Of a DNA stretch of 64,000 bases, positions 1-11,129 are shown in pieces. Made by a program: the position numbers and the translations under genes. The DNA comes from Ovis canadensis. Its lineage: Eukaryota > Chordata > Mammalia > Artiodactyla > Bovidae. The stretch lies in the NCBI RefSeq assembly GCF_042477335.2, contig NC_091247.1, forward strand, positions 13,183,001 through 13,247,000. Direction: 5' to 3'. The notes beneath the pieces were generated by a model, which saw only the letters and a program-made list of their open reading frames with translations, was not told where the DNA came from and did not search any database. Within the stretch, counting starts at the first letter, position 1, and each line of letters starts with the position of its first letter.

Positions 1-2788
1 AGATTGTCCTCACTCCATTGTATATTCTTGCCTCCTTTGTCAAAGATAAGGTGTCCATATGTGTGTGGATTTATCTCTGGGCTTTCTGTTTTGTTCCATT
101 GATCTATATGTCTGTCTTTGTGCCAGTACCATACTGTCTTGATGACTGTGGCTTTGTAGTAGAGCCTAAAGTCAGGCAAGTTGATTCCTCCAGTTCCATT
201 CTTCTTTCTCAAGATTGCTTTGGCTATTCGAGGTTTTTTGTATTTCCATACAAATCTTGAAATTATTTGTTCTAGTTCTGTGAAAAATATGGCTGGTAGC
301 TTAATAGGGATTGCATTGAATTTGTAAATTGCTTTGGGTAGTATGCTCATTTTCACTATATTGATTCTTCCAATCCATGAACATGGTATATTTCTCCATC
401 TATTAGTGTCCTCTTTGATTTCTTTCATCAGTGTTTTATAGTTTTCTATATATAGGTCTTTAGTTTCTTTAGGTAGATATATTCCTAAGTATTTTATTCT
501 TTTCGTTGCAATGGCGAATGGAATTGTTTCCTTAATTTCTTTTTCTACTTTCTCATTATTCGTGTATAGAAATGCAAGGGATTTCTGCGTGTTGATTTTA
601 TATCCTGCAACTTTACTATATTCATTGATTAGCTCTAGTAATTTTCTGGTGGAGTCTTTAGGGTTTTCTATGTAGAGGATCATGTCATCTGCAAACAGTG
701 AGAGTTTTACTTCTTCTTTTCCAATTTGGATTCCTTTTATTTCTTTTTCTGCTCTGATTGCTGTGGCCAAAACTTCCAGAACTATGTTGAATAGTAGCGG
801 TGAAAGTGGGCACCCTTGTCTTGTTCCTGACTTTAGGGGAAATGCTTTCAATTTTTCACCATTGAGGATAATGTTTGCTGTGGGTTTGTCATATATAGCC
901 TTTATTATGTTGAGGTATGTTCCTTCTATTCCTGCTTTCTGGAGAGTTTTTATCATAAAAGGGTGTTGGATTTTGTCAAAGGCCTTCTCTGCATCTATTG
1001 AGATAATCATATGGTTTTTATTTTTCAAATTGTTGATGTGGTGAATTACATTGATTGATTTGCAGATATTGAAGAATCCTTGCATCCCTGGGATAAAGCC
1101 CACTTGGTCATGGTGTATAATCTTTTTAATGTGTTGTTGGATTCTGATTGCTAGAATTTTGTTGAGGATTTTTGCATCTATGTTCATCAGTGATATTGGC
1201 CTGTAGTTTTCTTTGTTTGTGGCATCTTTGTCAGGTTTTGGTATTAGGGTGATGGTGGCCTCATAGAATGAGTTTGGAAGTTTACCTTCCTCTGCAATTT
1301 TCTGGAAGAGTTTGAGTAGGATAGGTGTTAGGTCTTCTCGGAATTTTGGTAGAATTCAGCTGTGAAGCCATCTGGACCTGGGCTTTTGTTTGCTGGAAGA
1401 TTTCTGATTACAGTTTCAATTTCCGTGCTTGTGATGGGTCTGTTAAGATTTTCTATTTCTTCCCTGGTTCAGTTTTGGAAAATTGTACTTTTCTAAGAAT
1501 TTGTCCATTTCTTCCATGTTGTCCATTTTATTGGCATACAACTGCTGATAGTAGTCTCTTATGATCCTTCGTATTTCTGTGTTGTCTGTTGTGATCTCTC
1601 CATTTTCATTTCTAATTTTATTGATTTGATTTTTCTCTCTTTGTTTCTTGATGAGTCTGGCTAATGGTTTGTCAATTTTATTTATCCTTTCCAAGAACCA
1701 GCTTTTGGCTTTGTTGATTTTTGCTATGGTCTCTTTCGTTTCTTTTGCATTTATTTCTGCCCTAATTTTTAAGATTTCTTTCCTTCTACTAACTCTGGGG
1801 TTCTCTAATTCTTCCTTTTCTTGTTGCTTTAGTTGTAGAGTTAAGTTATTTATTTGACTTTTTTCTTGTTTCTTGAGGTATGCCTGTATTGCTATGAACT
1901 TTCCTCTTAGCACTGCTTTTACAGTGTCCCACAGGTTTTGGGTTGTTGTGTTTTCATTTTCATTAGTTTCTATGCATATTTTGATTTCTTTTTTGATTTC
2001 TTCTGTGATTTGTTGGTTATTCAGAAGTGTGTTGTTCAACCTCCATATGTTGGAATTTTTAGTAGTTTTTCTCCTGTAATTGAGATCTAGTCTTAATGCA
2101 TTATGGTCAGAAAAGATGCTTGGAATGATTTCGATTTTTTTGAATTTATCAAGTTTAGATTTATGGCCCAGGATGTGATCTATCCTGGAGAAGGTTCCAT
2201 GAGCGCTTGAAAAAAGGGTGAAATTCATTGTTTTGGGGTGAAATGTCCTATAGATATCAATTAGGTCTAACTGATCTAATGTATCATTTAAAGTTTGCGT
2301 TTCTTTGTTGATTTTCTGTTTAGTGATCTGTCCATAGGTGTGAGTGGGGTATTAAAGTCTCCCACTATTATTGTGTTATTGTTGATTTCCCCTTTCATAC
2401 TTGTTAGCATTTGTCTTACATATTGCGGTGCTCCTATATTGGGTGCATATATATTTATAATTGTTATATCTTCTTCTTGGATTGTTCCTTTGATCATTAT
2501 GTAGTGGCCTTCTTTGTCTCTTTTCACAGCCTTTGTTTTAAAGTCTATTTTATCGGATATGAGTATTGCCACTCCTGCTTTCTTTTGGTCTCTATTTGAG
2601 TGGTATATCTTTTTCCAGCCCTTCACTTTCAGTCTGTATGTGTCCCTTGTTTTGAGGTGGGTCTCTTGTAAGCAGCATATAGAGGGGTCTTGTTTTTGTA
2701 TCCATTCGGCCAGTCTTTGCCTTTTGGTTGGGGCATTCAACCCATTTATGTTTAAGGTAATTATTGATAAGTATGATCCCGTTACCAT
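1..2788 (-). pseudogene. L1 ORF2 (endonuclease and reverse transcriptase), frameshifted, 3' part outside window
   Basis: The frame opens at 2788 with MVTGSYLSIITLNINGLNAP. This is the apurinic endonuclease domain, with QETHL and GDFNTPL motifs. The first frame closes at 2288 after MDRSLNRK, where one A seems to be missing from an A run. Reading resumes as [19 protein letters not shown] (2228-1443), the SRIDH endonuclease motif. A second shift lies near 1463, where an extra G follows PKLNQ. RT and C-terminal sequence can be followed to position 1, for example [16 protein letters not shown] near 200-240. The protein would nick target DNA and prime cDNA synthesis there, but this copy cannot make it. 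Confidence 0.88.
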
Positions 2789-2895
2789 TTACTTTATTGT
2801 TTTGGGTTCGGGTTTATACACCCTTTTTGTGTTTCCTGTCTAGAGAATATCCTTTAGAATTTGTTGGAGAGCTGGTTTGGTGGTGCTGAATTCTC

Positions 2896-3762
2896 TCAGC
2901 TTTTGTCTGTAAAGCTTTTGATTTCTCCTTCGTATTTGAATGAGATCCTTGCTGGGTACAGTAATCTGGGCTGTAGGTTATTGTCTTTCATCACTTTAAG
3001 TATGTCTTGCCATTCCCTCCTGGCCTGAAGAGTTTCTATTGAAAGATCAGCTGTTATCCTTATGGGAATCCCCTTGTGTGTTATTTGTTGTTTTCCCCTT
3101 GCTGCTTTTAATATTTGTTCTTTGTGTTTGATCTTTGTTAATTTGATTAATATGTGTCTTGGGGTGTTTCGCCTTGGGTTTATCCTATTTGGAACTCTCT
3201 GTGTTTCTTGGACTTGGATGATTATTTCCTTCCCCATTTTATGGAAGTTTTCAACTGTTATCTCCTCAAGGATTTTCTCATGGTCTTTCTTTTTGTCTTC
3301 TTCTTCTGGGACTCCTATAATTCGAATGTTGGAGCGTTTCATATTGTCCTGGAGGTCTCTGAGATTGTCCTCATTTCTTTTAATTCGTTTTTCTTGTTTC
3401 CTCTCTGATTTATTTATTTCTACCATTCTATCTTCTATTTCACTAATCCTATCTTCTGCCTCCATTATTCTACTATTTGTTGCCTCCAGAGTGTTTCTGA
3501 TCTCATTTATTGAGTTATTCATTATATATTGACTCTTTTTTATTTCTTCTAGGTCCTTGTTAAACCTTTCTTGCATCTTCTCAATCCTTGTCTCTAGGCT
3601 ATTTATCTGTGATTCCATTTTGATTTCAAGATTTTGGATCATTTTCACTATCAATGTTCGGAATTCTTTCTCAGGTAGATTCCCTACCTCTTCTTCTTTT
3701 GTTTGGTTTGGTGGGCATTTCTCCTGTTCCTTTACCTGCTGAGTATTCCTCTGTCTCTTCAT
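2896..3762 (-). pseudogene. L1 ORF1 (RNA-binding chaperone), C-terminal frameshift
   Basis: An open frame of 288 codons starts MKRQRNTQQVKEQEKCPPN. The N-terminal half is a long, highly charged coiled coil with heptad-like ESQINSLETRIEKMQ segments (about residues 45-135). The RRM-like and C-terminal domains follow, with the family motif NIRIIGVPEEE near residue 150 and ARISFKYEGEIKSFTDK near the end. L1 ORF1 protein trimerises and coats L1 RNA in the ribonucleoprotein particle. The final residues differ from the family ending (FTDKQKLREFS), consistent with a small deletion near 2900 that brings an early stop. The body is otherwise open. Confidence 0.85.
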
Positions 3763-6372
3763 CTTGATTATATTGCTGTGTTTGGGGTGGTCTTTTTATA
3801 TTCTGGGAATTTGTGGAGTTCTCTTTATTATGGAGCTTCCTCACTGTGGGTGGGGTTCTATCAGTGGCTTGTCAAGGTTTCCTGGTTAGGAAGGCTTGTG
3901 TTGGAGTTCTGGTGGGTGGAGCTGGGTTTCTTCTCTCTGGAGTGCAGTGGAGTGACCAGTAATGGGTTATGAGACATCAAAGGTTTTGGAATAACTTTGA
4001 GCTGCCTGTATATTGAAGCTCAGGGGAGTGTTCCTGTGTTGCTGGAGAATTTGTGTGGTATGTCTTGTTCTTGTTGGCCCTTGTGTGGTATGTCTTGTTC
4101 TTGTTGGCCCTTGGGTGAAGCTTGGTTTCAGTGTAGGTATGGAGGCATTTGATGAACTCCTTTTGCTTAATGTTCCCTGAATTCAGGAGTTCTCTAATGT
4201 TTTCAGGCTTTGGACCTAAGCCTCCTGCTTCTGGTTTTCAGTTTTATTTTTACAGTAGCCTCTAGACTTCTCCATCTATACAGCACTGATGATAAAACAT
4301 CTAGGTTAAAGATGAAAAGTTTCTCCACATTGAAGGACACTCAGAGAGGTTCACTGAGTTACAAGGAGAAGAGAAGAGGGAGGGGGTAGTTAGAGGTGAC
4401 TGGAATGAGATGGGGTGAGATCAAAAGAGGAGAGAGCAAGCTAGCCACTAGTCACTTCCTTATGTGCACTCTATAGTCTGGACCGCTCAGAGGTATTTAT
4501 GGAGTTATACAGGGAAGAGGAGAGGGAGGAAGTAGACAGAGGTGGCCAGGAGGATAAGAGAGAGGAATGAGAAGGAGAGAGACAAATCCTGCCAGTAACC
4601 AGTTCCTTAGGTGTTCTCCACTGTCTGGAACACACAGAGATTCACAGAGTTGGATAGAGAAGAGATGGGGGAGAAAAGAGACAGAGGCCACCTGGTGGAG
4701 AAAAAGGACAGTCCAAAGGAGGAGAGAGTGGTCAAGCCAGTAATCTTGCTCTCAGGTAAACTTGGGTAGTGAAGTTTGGGTTTTTAAATGTACAAAATTG
4801 ACAACAAAAATCAAAGAGCAAAGATTAAAAATCTAGAGTAGAGGTTGGATTTTCAAAAATACAATATTAAAGAAAAGAAGCAGAAGGAAAAAGGGAGAAA
4901 GAAAAAAAAGAGAGAGAAAAACAAAAACAAAAACAAGAATTATTAAAAAAAAACAAACAAACAAGAAAACACACCAACAATCACCCAAAGACTATATATG
5001 GTGTTTGCCTTAAAAAAAAAAAAAGAATCTTTTTTTAAAAAATAGTAATAGTAAGTTATAGAAATAAAAATTAAAGGAGAAATAAAAGACTTAACAATTA
5101 AAAGAAAGTTAGAAAAAAAGAGGAATGATTTTAAAAATAGTAAAAATACATCTGGCTCTTCTCTGATGTTGTGGGCAGTGTGGGGTCACTTCCAAGGTAG
5201 TTCCCTCTGTTTTACTTCTTCTCTTTGCTGGCTTTTTAGGCTCACTAGTTCAGTCGCACTGTGGGGAGGGGGGATGCTGCAAACAAATAGCACTGTCGTG
5301 TGCACACAGTGTCTCAGCCCTGCTTGACCTGTCCCTGCTCGCGGCGCACAAACCGCTCCAGCTCTAGGATGCTCAGCCAGGAACCGTCTGAGGCCGGCCC
5401 TAGGCTGCATGCACCTCCCCGGTCTAAGCCGCTCAGGTTCAGCACTCAGGTAGCCCTCAGAGGCACAGATTCGGTTGGGACTGCATTTTGTGCCCTTCCC
5501 AGGTCTGAGTAGCTCAGGAGTTTGGCGAGCATGATCGCTGCAACTTGTCGTCTTTTCTGCCTCTGCTGCTCAGTTTTCTGGGTGGACCGCTGGCGCCCCT
5601 TGTGAGGCAGATGGTGACTGTCCAGCACCCCCAGAAGTCTTAGCAAAGAAGCCTGCTTGCAGTTAGGTAAGTAAAGTCTCTCCGGGTCTGCAATTGCCCC
5701 TTTCCAGTCCTTACGGCTCTGGCTGCCTGTCCCCGGCGGGGGATGGTCTGCAGCCGGCTTTTTCCGTTCCATCCTTTGTTCTGTGCTCGGTCCTGGCAGT
5801 GTCTTATGTTCGAGCTTTTCGCGTGGTAGCTATCCCACAGTCTGGTTTGCTAGCCCAGGTTAGATCGTTCTGGTTGCTCATGGGGCATTCCTGCCCGATT
5901 CTTACAAAGCACTGCAGCCCGCGCCTCCCGAGCGTCCCTGCCCCACTTCCCAATGGTGGATGCAGGCGTCTGTGCTGCTTTTCCGCTGGGGGAGTTACTG
6001 TAGGGCTTGTAATCTGTTGGTTTTAATTATTTATTTATTTTTCCCTTCCTGTTATGTTGCCCTCTGTGTTTCCAAGGCTCGCCACAGACTCGGCAGGGAG
6101 AGTGTTTCCTGGTGTTTGGAAACCTCACTTCTTAAAATTCCCTTCCCGGGACAGAGCTCCCTCCCCACCTCCTTTGTCTCCTTTTTCGTCTTTTATATTT
6201 TTTCCTACCTGTTTTTGAAGACAATGGTCTGCTTTTCTGGTTGCCTGATGTCCTCTGCCAGCCTACAGAAGTTGTTTTGTGGAGTTTGCTCAGCATTGAA
6301 ATGTTCTTTTGAGGAATTTGTGAGGGAGAAAGTGGTCTTCCTGTCCTATTCCTCTGCCATCTTTGATTCTCC
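3763..6372 (-). promoter_or_regulatory. L1 5' UTR with internal promoter and internal tandem repeats
   Basis: About 2.6 kb lie between the L1 5' end and ORF1. The distal part (about 5160-6100) is GC- and CpG-rich, as expected for the L1 internal promoter. Two repeat arrays are visible: a perfect 30-bp direct duplication (4051-4080 and 4081-4110), and about three diverged units of roughly 150 bp between 4328 and 4790, each containing a variant of an AGAGGTTCACTGAGTTA-like box and a purine-rich GAGAAGAG tract. A purine/A-rich stretch follows at about 4790-5150. Promoter activity is inferred from the family only. Confidence 0.7.
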
Positions 6373-6374
6373 TA

Positions 6375-7312
6375 TGGTGTGAATTATAATTCATTTTTCT
6401 TCTCTATGAATATTCAACTACCCTAGCACCCTTTGTTGAAAATCCATCTTTTCTTCGTGGCATTTCAGGATCACCTTTGTCATATGTACCAATATATGAG
6501 TATGTGTATAGCTGTGTGGGCTTCCCTGGTAGCTCAGCCGGTAGAGAATCTGCCTGCATGCAGGAGACCCCGCTTTGATTACTGGAGAAGGGATCGGCTA
6601 CCCACTCCAGTGTCCATGGGCTCTCTGGTGGGTTAGACAGTGAAAAACCTGCCTGCAATGTGGAAGACCTAGACTCAATCCCTGGGTTGTGAAGTTCCCC
6701 TGGAGGAGTGCATGGCAACCCCCTCCAATATTCTTGCCTAGAGAATCCCCATGGACAGAAGAGCCTGGCAGACTACAGTCCACGGAGCTGCAAAGAGTCA
6801 GACACAACTGCCTGACTAAACACAGCACAGTAGCACATAGCTGTACATTCAGATCTTTGTGTGAGAAATTTATATTTCTTTTGCATAAATCCCTAAGAGT
6901 GGAATTGCAGGGCCAAGGGTATATTTAACTACAGGAGAAACTGACAAAATATTTCCTAAACAGTTCTATATTATGCAATACTGCCTGTAATGTATGAGAG
7001 TTCTAACATCCTCACTACCACTAGGAATTGCCATTTATCTGAATTTTGGCCATTGTAGTGGGTTTATTGTCCTATATCATTGTGGTTTTCATTTCCATTA
7101 ATCTAACGACTAATGACATTGAGTGTCTTTATATACACTAATTTGCTATATATCTTCCTTTGGTGAGATATCTGTTTAAATTTTTCACATTTTTTTTTCA
7201 AATAATTGGATTGCTTGTCTTTTGTATACGTTCTGGATTCAAGTCTTTATCAGAAATACATTTTGAGAATATTTTCTGCCAGTCTGAAGCCTGTTTTTCT
7301 ATTTTGAATTTC
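6375..7312 (-). mobile_element. Ancient L1 (L1M-type) ORF2 debris, split by a Bov-tA SINE
   Basis: The sequence around 6410-6450 (tattcaactaccctagcacc) and 6845-7310 resembles minus-strand ORF2 of old eutherian L1M elements. It is heavily mutated, with no meaningful open frame. The SINE at 6516-6836 interrupts it and duplicated ATAGCTGT on both sides. Confidence 0.6.
6516..6836 (+). mobile_element. Bov-tA SINE with partly duplicated tRNA-like head
   Basis: It opens with the Bov-tA head (GGCTTCCCTGGTAGCTCAG), which is tRNA-Glu derived. A second partial head begins near 6620 (CTCTCTGGTGGGTTAGACAG), followed by the BovA body ending at CAAAGAGTCAGACACAACTG. An 8-bp target-site duplication, ATAGCTGT, lies at 6508-6515 and 6837-6844. 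Bov-tA is mobilised by the BovB LINE machinery. Confidence 0.88.
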
Positions 7313-7318
7313 CTTTGT

Positions 7319-7594
7319 GTTCAGTTCAGTTCAGTTCAGTCACTCAGTTGTGTCCTACTCTTAGTGACCCCATGGGCTGCAACATGTCAGGCTTCCCTGT
7401 CCGTCCCCAAATCCCACAGCTTACTCAAATGCATGTCCATTTAGTTGATGGTTCCATCCAACCATCTCATCCTCTATCATCCCCTTCTCCTCCCACCTTC
7501 AATCTTTCCCAACATCAGGGTCTTTTCCGATGAGTCAGTTCTTTGCATCAGGTGGCCAAAGTATTGGAGTTTCACCTTCAACATCAGTCCTTCC
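7319..7594 (-). mobile_element. BovB LINE 3' fragment
   Basis: It starts with the TTCAG repeats that mark the BovB 3' end read in reverse and continues through TCACTCAGTTGTGTCCTACT and the CCATCTCATCC block. It stops at CATCAGTCCTTCC, so only about the last 275 bp of the LINE are present. This is a typical 5'-truncated insertion. Confidence 0.85.
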
Positions 7595-8010
7595 CTTTTT
7601 TGTGTGTTAATATGTGACATTTTTTTTCTCTTTCTGTCTTAGTTCACTCTGTATGACAGTCTGTAAGTCCATCCATGTCTCCTCATATGGAACAATTTTG
7701 TTCCATTTTATGGCTGATTAATATTCCATTGTATATAAGTGCCAAATCTTTATCTACTCCTCTCTTGATGGACATTTACTACTATGTATAAAAAAGATAA
7801 CTAATGAGAACATACTGTAGAGCATAAGGAACTCAGCTCAGTGCTCTATGGTGACCTAAATGGGGAGGAAATCCAAAAACAGAGGGGTGTACGTGTGCAT
7901 ATGGCTGATTCATTTTCCTGGATAGCAGAAAATAACACAGCATTGTTAAGCAACTGTAGTCCAATAAAATTTTTTTCAAAAGGGTTTGTTTTGAAGAACA
8001 GATGCATTAT
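7595..8010. mobile_element. Old L1 3' end, 5' part inverted
   Basis: Positions 7595-7770 read as L1 ORF2 terminus on the minus strand (reverse of TACAATGGAATATTAATCAG). From 7771 the sequence reads as L1 3' UTR on the plus strand and ends at CCAATAAAATTTTT near 7965-7975. Such a head-to-head arrangement is what twin priming leaves. The same composite recurs after each C-lineage OR copy (27009-28420, 36180-36800, 46390-47970, 57356-57967). Confidence 0.6.
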
Positions 8011-8871
8011 GTACTGAAATGCATAGAAGTATATATACAATTATTATAATAAATTACATTAGGAAAAGAAAACTATAAATTACCATATAAAGTAAAGTTC
8101 ATTTATGGAAATGTGTATACCTATGGCTGATTCATGTTGATGTAAGGTAAAACCATCACAATATTGTAAAGTAATTATCCTCTAATTAAAATAAATTAAT
8201 TTAAAAAACCATCTTAGAAGGATAAATAAATAATGGATGGGTGAAGTACTTTGACTTTCTCCTTTGTTTTTATGTCTATGTTATTGTATTTGGATTCCCA
8301 TCATAAAGCAGAATTAATTTTAAAAGCATCAAATCAAAAAGGAATTCCCACTTGGGAGAAAAAAAATCCATCCCTATATCCAAGCTATGACCTAACTAGA
8401 GGAAACATTAAGCCATGGGGAAGGGGCAGTAAGGAGATCTTTCCACGTCTCCTTTGGGCTCACACCCACAGGGCATCACCCTGATGTTCTTCCTCAGGAC
8501 AGTGTTCCCTCAATGTCGGCCCTTAGGATCACATGCCTCAGAATTCCCTGGCCCTGGAGCTCATGAATGAGCATCACTGGAGGTGGAGCTGGGATCTTCA
8601 TCATTAACAAGCTCCCAAGGGGTTCTGGGGAATGTTGAAGTTTAGGGACCACTGCCTGGGAGCATCTTTCCTGAAGGGAGTATAAAGAAAACTGAGTAAT
8701 TAATAGATGTTTAATGCATGTCTCTAGCCAAAAACTTGGTGCCCAGTCCCTGTGGTCCCCTCCCTGGTGGGCAGAGCATAGTCTTAATATTTCCATTTCT
8801 GAAACTGTGGATTGAGGAGTCTGCTTATTTCGTCCTGATGCTGGTGAGAGGTTTGGGACCACAGAAAGTAA

Positions 8872-9101
8872 GTGAAAGCGAAGTGAAGTCACTCAGTCAT
8901 GTCCGACTCTGCGACCCCATAGACTGTAGCCTACGAGGCTCCTCCGTCCATGGGATTTTCCAGGCAATAGTACTGGAGTGGATTGCCATTTCCTTCTCCA
9001 GGGGATCTTCCCAACCCAGGGCTTGAACCTGGGTCTCCGGCATTGTAGACAGACGCTTTACCATCTACATCTGTGGTCCCGAACCTCTCACCAGGAAGTC
9101 C
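8872..9101 (-). mobile_element. Bov-tA SINE with inverted target-site copy in its head
   Basis: The minus-strand Bov-tA body (GTCACTCAGTCATGTCCGAC onward) ends in CTTTACCATCT. The normal GAGCCACCAGGGAAGTCC end is replaced by an inverted copy of the target site followed by ACCAGGAAGTCC. A 25-bp target-site duplication differing at one base lies at 8841-8865 and 9102-9126. The inverted copy and the right duplication form a 29-bp perfect hairpin. Confidence 0.85.
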
Positions 9102-9171
9102 CTGGTGAGAGGTTCGGGACCACAGATGTGGTGGCTAAATCTGGTCTTGGAGTATCCTATCGAGAAGCTGA

Positions 9172-9372
9172 AGCCATTTTGTCTGACTCTCTGTGACCCC
9201 ACTGGCTGTAGCCACCAGGCTTCTCTGTCCATAGAATTCTCCAGGCAAGATTACTAGAGTGGGTTGCCATTCCCTTCTCCAGGGGATCTTCCCAACCCAG
9301 AAATGGAACCTGGGTCTCCCCCATTGGATTGCAGGCAGGTTCTTTACCATCTGAGCCACCAGGGAAGGCCCA
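9172..9372 (-). mobile_element. Bov-tA SINE
   Basis: A minus-strand copy ends in TTTACCATCTGAGCCACCAG, the reverse of the tRNA-like head. Target-site duplication GAGAAGCTGA lies at 9162-9171 and 9373-9382. It sits within 100 bp of the previous SINE, in the block upstream of OR1J gene A. Confidence 0.88.
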
Positions 9373-9460
9373 GAGAAGCTGAGAAACCAGTCCTTATTCC
9401 CTGCAACTAGATCACTTGAGCACAAAGTTCAGAGTAGAACTTAGTCTCTTTCAACAAAAA

Positions 9461-9464
<4 letters not shown>

Positions 9465-9505
<41 letters not shown>

Positions 9506-9514
9506 TGTATGTGT
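9465..9514. repeat. (TG)n microsatellite
   Basis: About 25 TG units with a few TA interruptions. The same repeat sits at the matching place before every OR1J copy. Confidence 0.97.
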
Positions 9515-10090
9515 ACAGGTGGTCATCACCTCTTTGTGCCCTTGGCTTATGTCATTTCTTCTTATTAGTTTCTAAAGATGGTGGTGGACGAAAAGACATA
9601 TCACGGTTTATCTCTTTGACACCTATTGACAACAGCATTTTTTACTATGAATTGTGGAAGTTCAAGGGGTCATGGGAACTTGTTGGATCAGGAGGAGACT
9701 GGAGAATGAAAAATACGAGTACTAGTAAAAATATGCAACTGCCAGTAATAAGTTTGCTTCGTAAAGCAGTGAATTGCAAGACTGAGCTCTAAGGCACTCT
9801 GAGTTCAACCAGCAGATAAGCTTCTTTTTCCTTCAATCTTTATACATAATGGAAACTTTGACTATTTATTTTTGATCCACTTTCCTTTGAGAATTTGTTG
9901 AAACTTCCTCACTATACTTACTAAAGGATTTTCAAATTTCAAAAGTTCAATATGTCACAACCTAAAGTTCAAACCTTATGACTGTTTTTAAAGGTAGAGA
10001 AACAAAATAGAAATGAGGTAGATTTTAACTTAACATCCCTCTGCTATGCTAGGGATTCGTTTTGATCTGCCTGATTGTTAGTTTCTGCTT

Positions 10091-10114
10091 CTTTCACTGT
10101 CCTTTCTCCCCCAG
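10091..10114 (+). other. 3' splice acceptor of the OR1J gene A coding exon
   Basis: A pyrimidine tract (CTTTCACTGTCCTTTCTCCC) runs into CCAG at 10111-10114. All five OR1J copies keep an AG exactly 16 nt before the ATG. This fits the usual OR structure of a spliced non-coding leader and one coding exon, and shows that in-frame Met codons further upstream are intronic. Confidence 0.75.
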
Positions 10115-10130
10115 CAGACAGGAGAGGAGC

Positions 10131-11072
10131 ATGAGGAAGGAGAACCAGAGCAGTGTGTCCGAGTTCCTCCTCCTGGGACTCCCCATCTGGCCAGAGCAGC
10201 AGGGCATGTTCTTCGCCCTGTTCCTGGGCATGTACCTGACCACAGTGCTGGGCAACCTGCTCATCCTCCTGCTCATCAGGTTGGACCCTCGCCTCCACAC
10301 CCCCATGTACTTCTTCCTCAGCCACTTGGCCCTCACTGACGTCTCCTTTTCATCTGTCACCGTCCCTAAAATGCTGATAAACATGCAGACTCAGGATCAA
10401 TCCATCCCCTATGCAGGATGCATAACACAGATGTATTTTTTCATATTTTTTACCGATTTGGACAATTTCCTGCTCACCTCAATGGCCTATGATCGGTATG
10501 TGGCCATCTGCCACCCTCTCCACTACAGCACCATCATGGGACAGGGGCTGTGCACCTTCCTAGTAAGTGTGTCCTGGATTCTCTCCTGTGCCAGTGCCCT
10601 GTGTCACACCCTCCTCCTGACCCGGCTGTCCTTTTGTGCTGACCACAGCATCCCCCATTTCTTCTGTGACCTTGATGCCCTGCTGAAGCTCTCCTGCTCA
10701 GACACATCCCTCAGTGAGCTGGCCATTTTCACAGTAGGAGTGGTCGTCATCGTCCTCCCATTAATATGCATCCTGATCTCTTACGGATGCATTGGGGCCA
10801 CCATCCTGAAGGTCCCCTCCACCAAGGGGATCTGCAAAGCATTGTCCACATGTGGCTCTCACCTCTCTGTGGTGTCTCTGTATTATGGAACAATTATTGG
10901 ACTGTATTTTTTTCCCCCATCCAGCACCTCCAGGGACAAGAGCACCATTGCCTCTGTGATGTACACAGTGGTCACTCCACTGCTGAACCCCTTCATTTAT
11001 AGCCTCAGGAACAGGGACATGAAGGGGGCCCTGGAGAGAGTCTTGCACAGGGCAAAACTCTTATCTCAATGA
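10131..11072 (+). CDS. OR1J: Olfactory receptor, OR1J subfamily (gene A), intact
   Basis: The gene encodes a 313-residue class II odorant receptor, a seven-helix GPCR of the olfactory cilia that signals through G-olf and adenylyl cyclase. Visible hallmarks are an N-glycosylation site NQS at residue 5, GN at 41-42 in TM1, [16 protein letters not shown] (55-70) in TM2, [15 protein letters not shown] (118-132) at the end of TM3, SY (217-218) in TM5, [13 protein letters not shown] (236-248) in TM6 and [12 protein letters not shown] (283-294) in TM7. Cys97 and Cys179 are the conserved disulfide pair. The start at 10131 is chosen because it follows the acceptor AG by 16 nt and matches the family N terminus; the frame is open for 23 codons upstream, but those are intronic. 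TM3 ([16 protein letters not shown]) is closest to recalled human OR1J4. No ligand can be inferred. Confidence 0.95.
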   Translation: MRKENQSSVSEFLLLGLPIWPEQQGMFFALFLGMYLTTVLGNLLILLLIRLDPRLHTPMYFFLSHLALTDVSFSSVTVPKMLINMQTQDQSIPYAGCITQMYFFIFFTDLDNFLLTSMAYDRYVAICHPLHYSTIMGQGLCTFLVSVSWILSCASALCHTLLLTRLSFCADHSIPHFFCDLDALLKLSCSDTSLSELAIFTVGVVVIVLPLICILISYGCIGATILKVPSTKGICKALSTCGSHLSVVSLYYGTIIGLYFFPPSSTSRDKSTIASVMYTVVTPLLNPFIYSLRNRDMKGALERVLHRAKLLSQ

Positions 11073-11129
11073 CATTTGCTCATCCTATAACAGACACATG
11101 TGTTAACAGAACCCCAGATCCTAGCATGG

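Larger units (their letters stand above)
1..6372 (-). mobile_element. L1 LINE (artiodactyl L1_BT type), nearly full length, 3' end beyond the left edge
   Basis: Read on the minus strand, the element starts near 6372 with the usual L1 opening (AGAATCAAAGATGGCAGAGG). It then has a CpG-containing 5' UTR of about 2.6 kb, ORF1, and ORF2 running off the window near the position of the C-terminal motif [12 protein letters not shown]. Both ORFs carry frameshifts, so it is not an active source element. The intact 5' end shows it was reverse transcribed to completion, unlike most L1 copies here. The left target-site duplication lies outside the window, so age can only be guessed. The low level of damage suggests a fairly recent, ruminant-specific insertion. 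Confidence 0.93.
8011..10130 (+). other. Upstream block shared by all OR1J copies
   Basis: This stretch aligns by eye with the regions before the other four OR1J exons (about 22920-24724, 31740-33556, 43370-45179, 52900-54718). Shared landmarks are a GGATGGGTGAAGTACTTTGA-like box, a block with AACTAGAGGAAACATTAAG and GTTCTTCCTCAGGACA, and a TG microsatellite. It holds no coding sequence. In this copy it is interrupted by an L1 3' end (about 8112-8210) and two minus-strand Bov-tA SINEs. It probably carries the distal promoter, first exon and intron, but no TATA box or exon 1 can be called from sequence. Confidence 0.6.

Noticed and set aside
5186-6026. CpG-rich stretch with several short ORFs as a possible host CpG-island promoter or gene
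   Set aside because: It belongs to the 5' UTR of the full-length L1, which is naturally CpG-rich.
10044-10325. Antisense ORFs overlapping OR exons (also at 24683, 33520, 45138, 54647, 62463)
   Set aside because: They are shadows of the OR coding frame on the opposite strand, with no recognisable domain.
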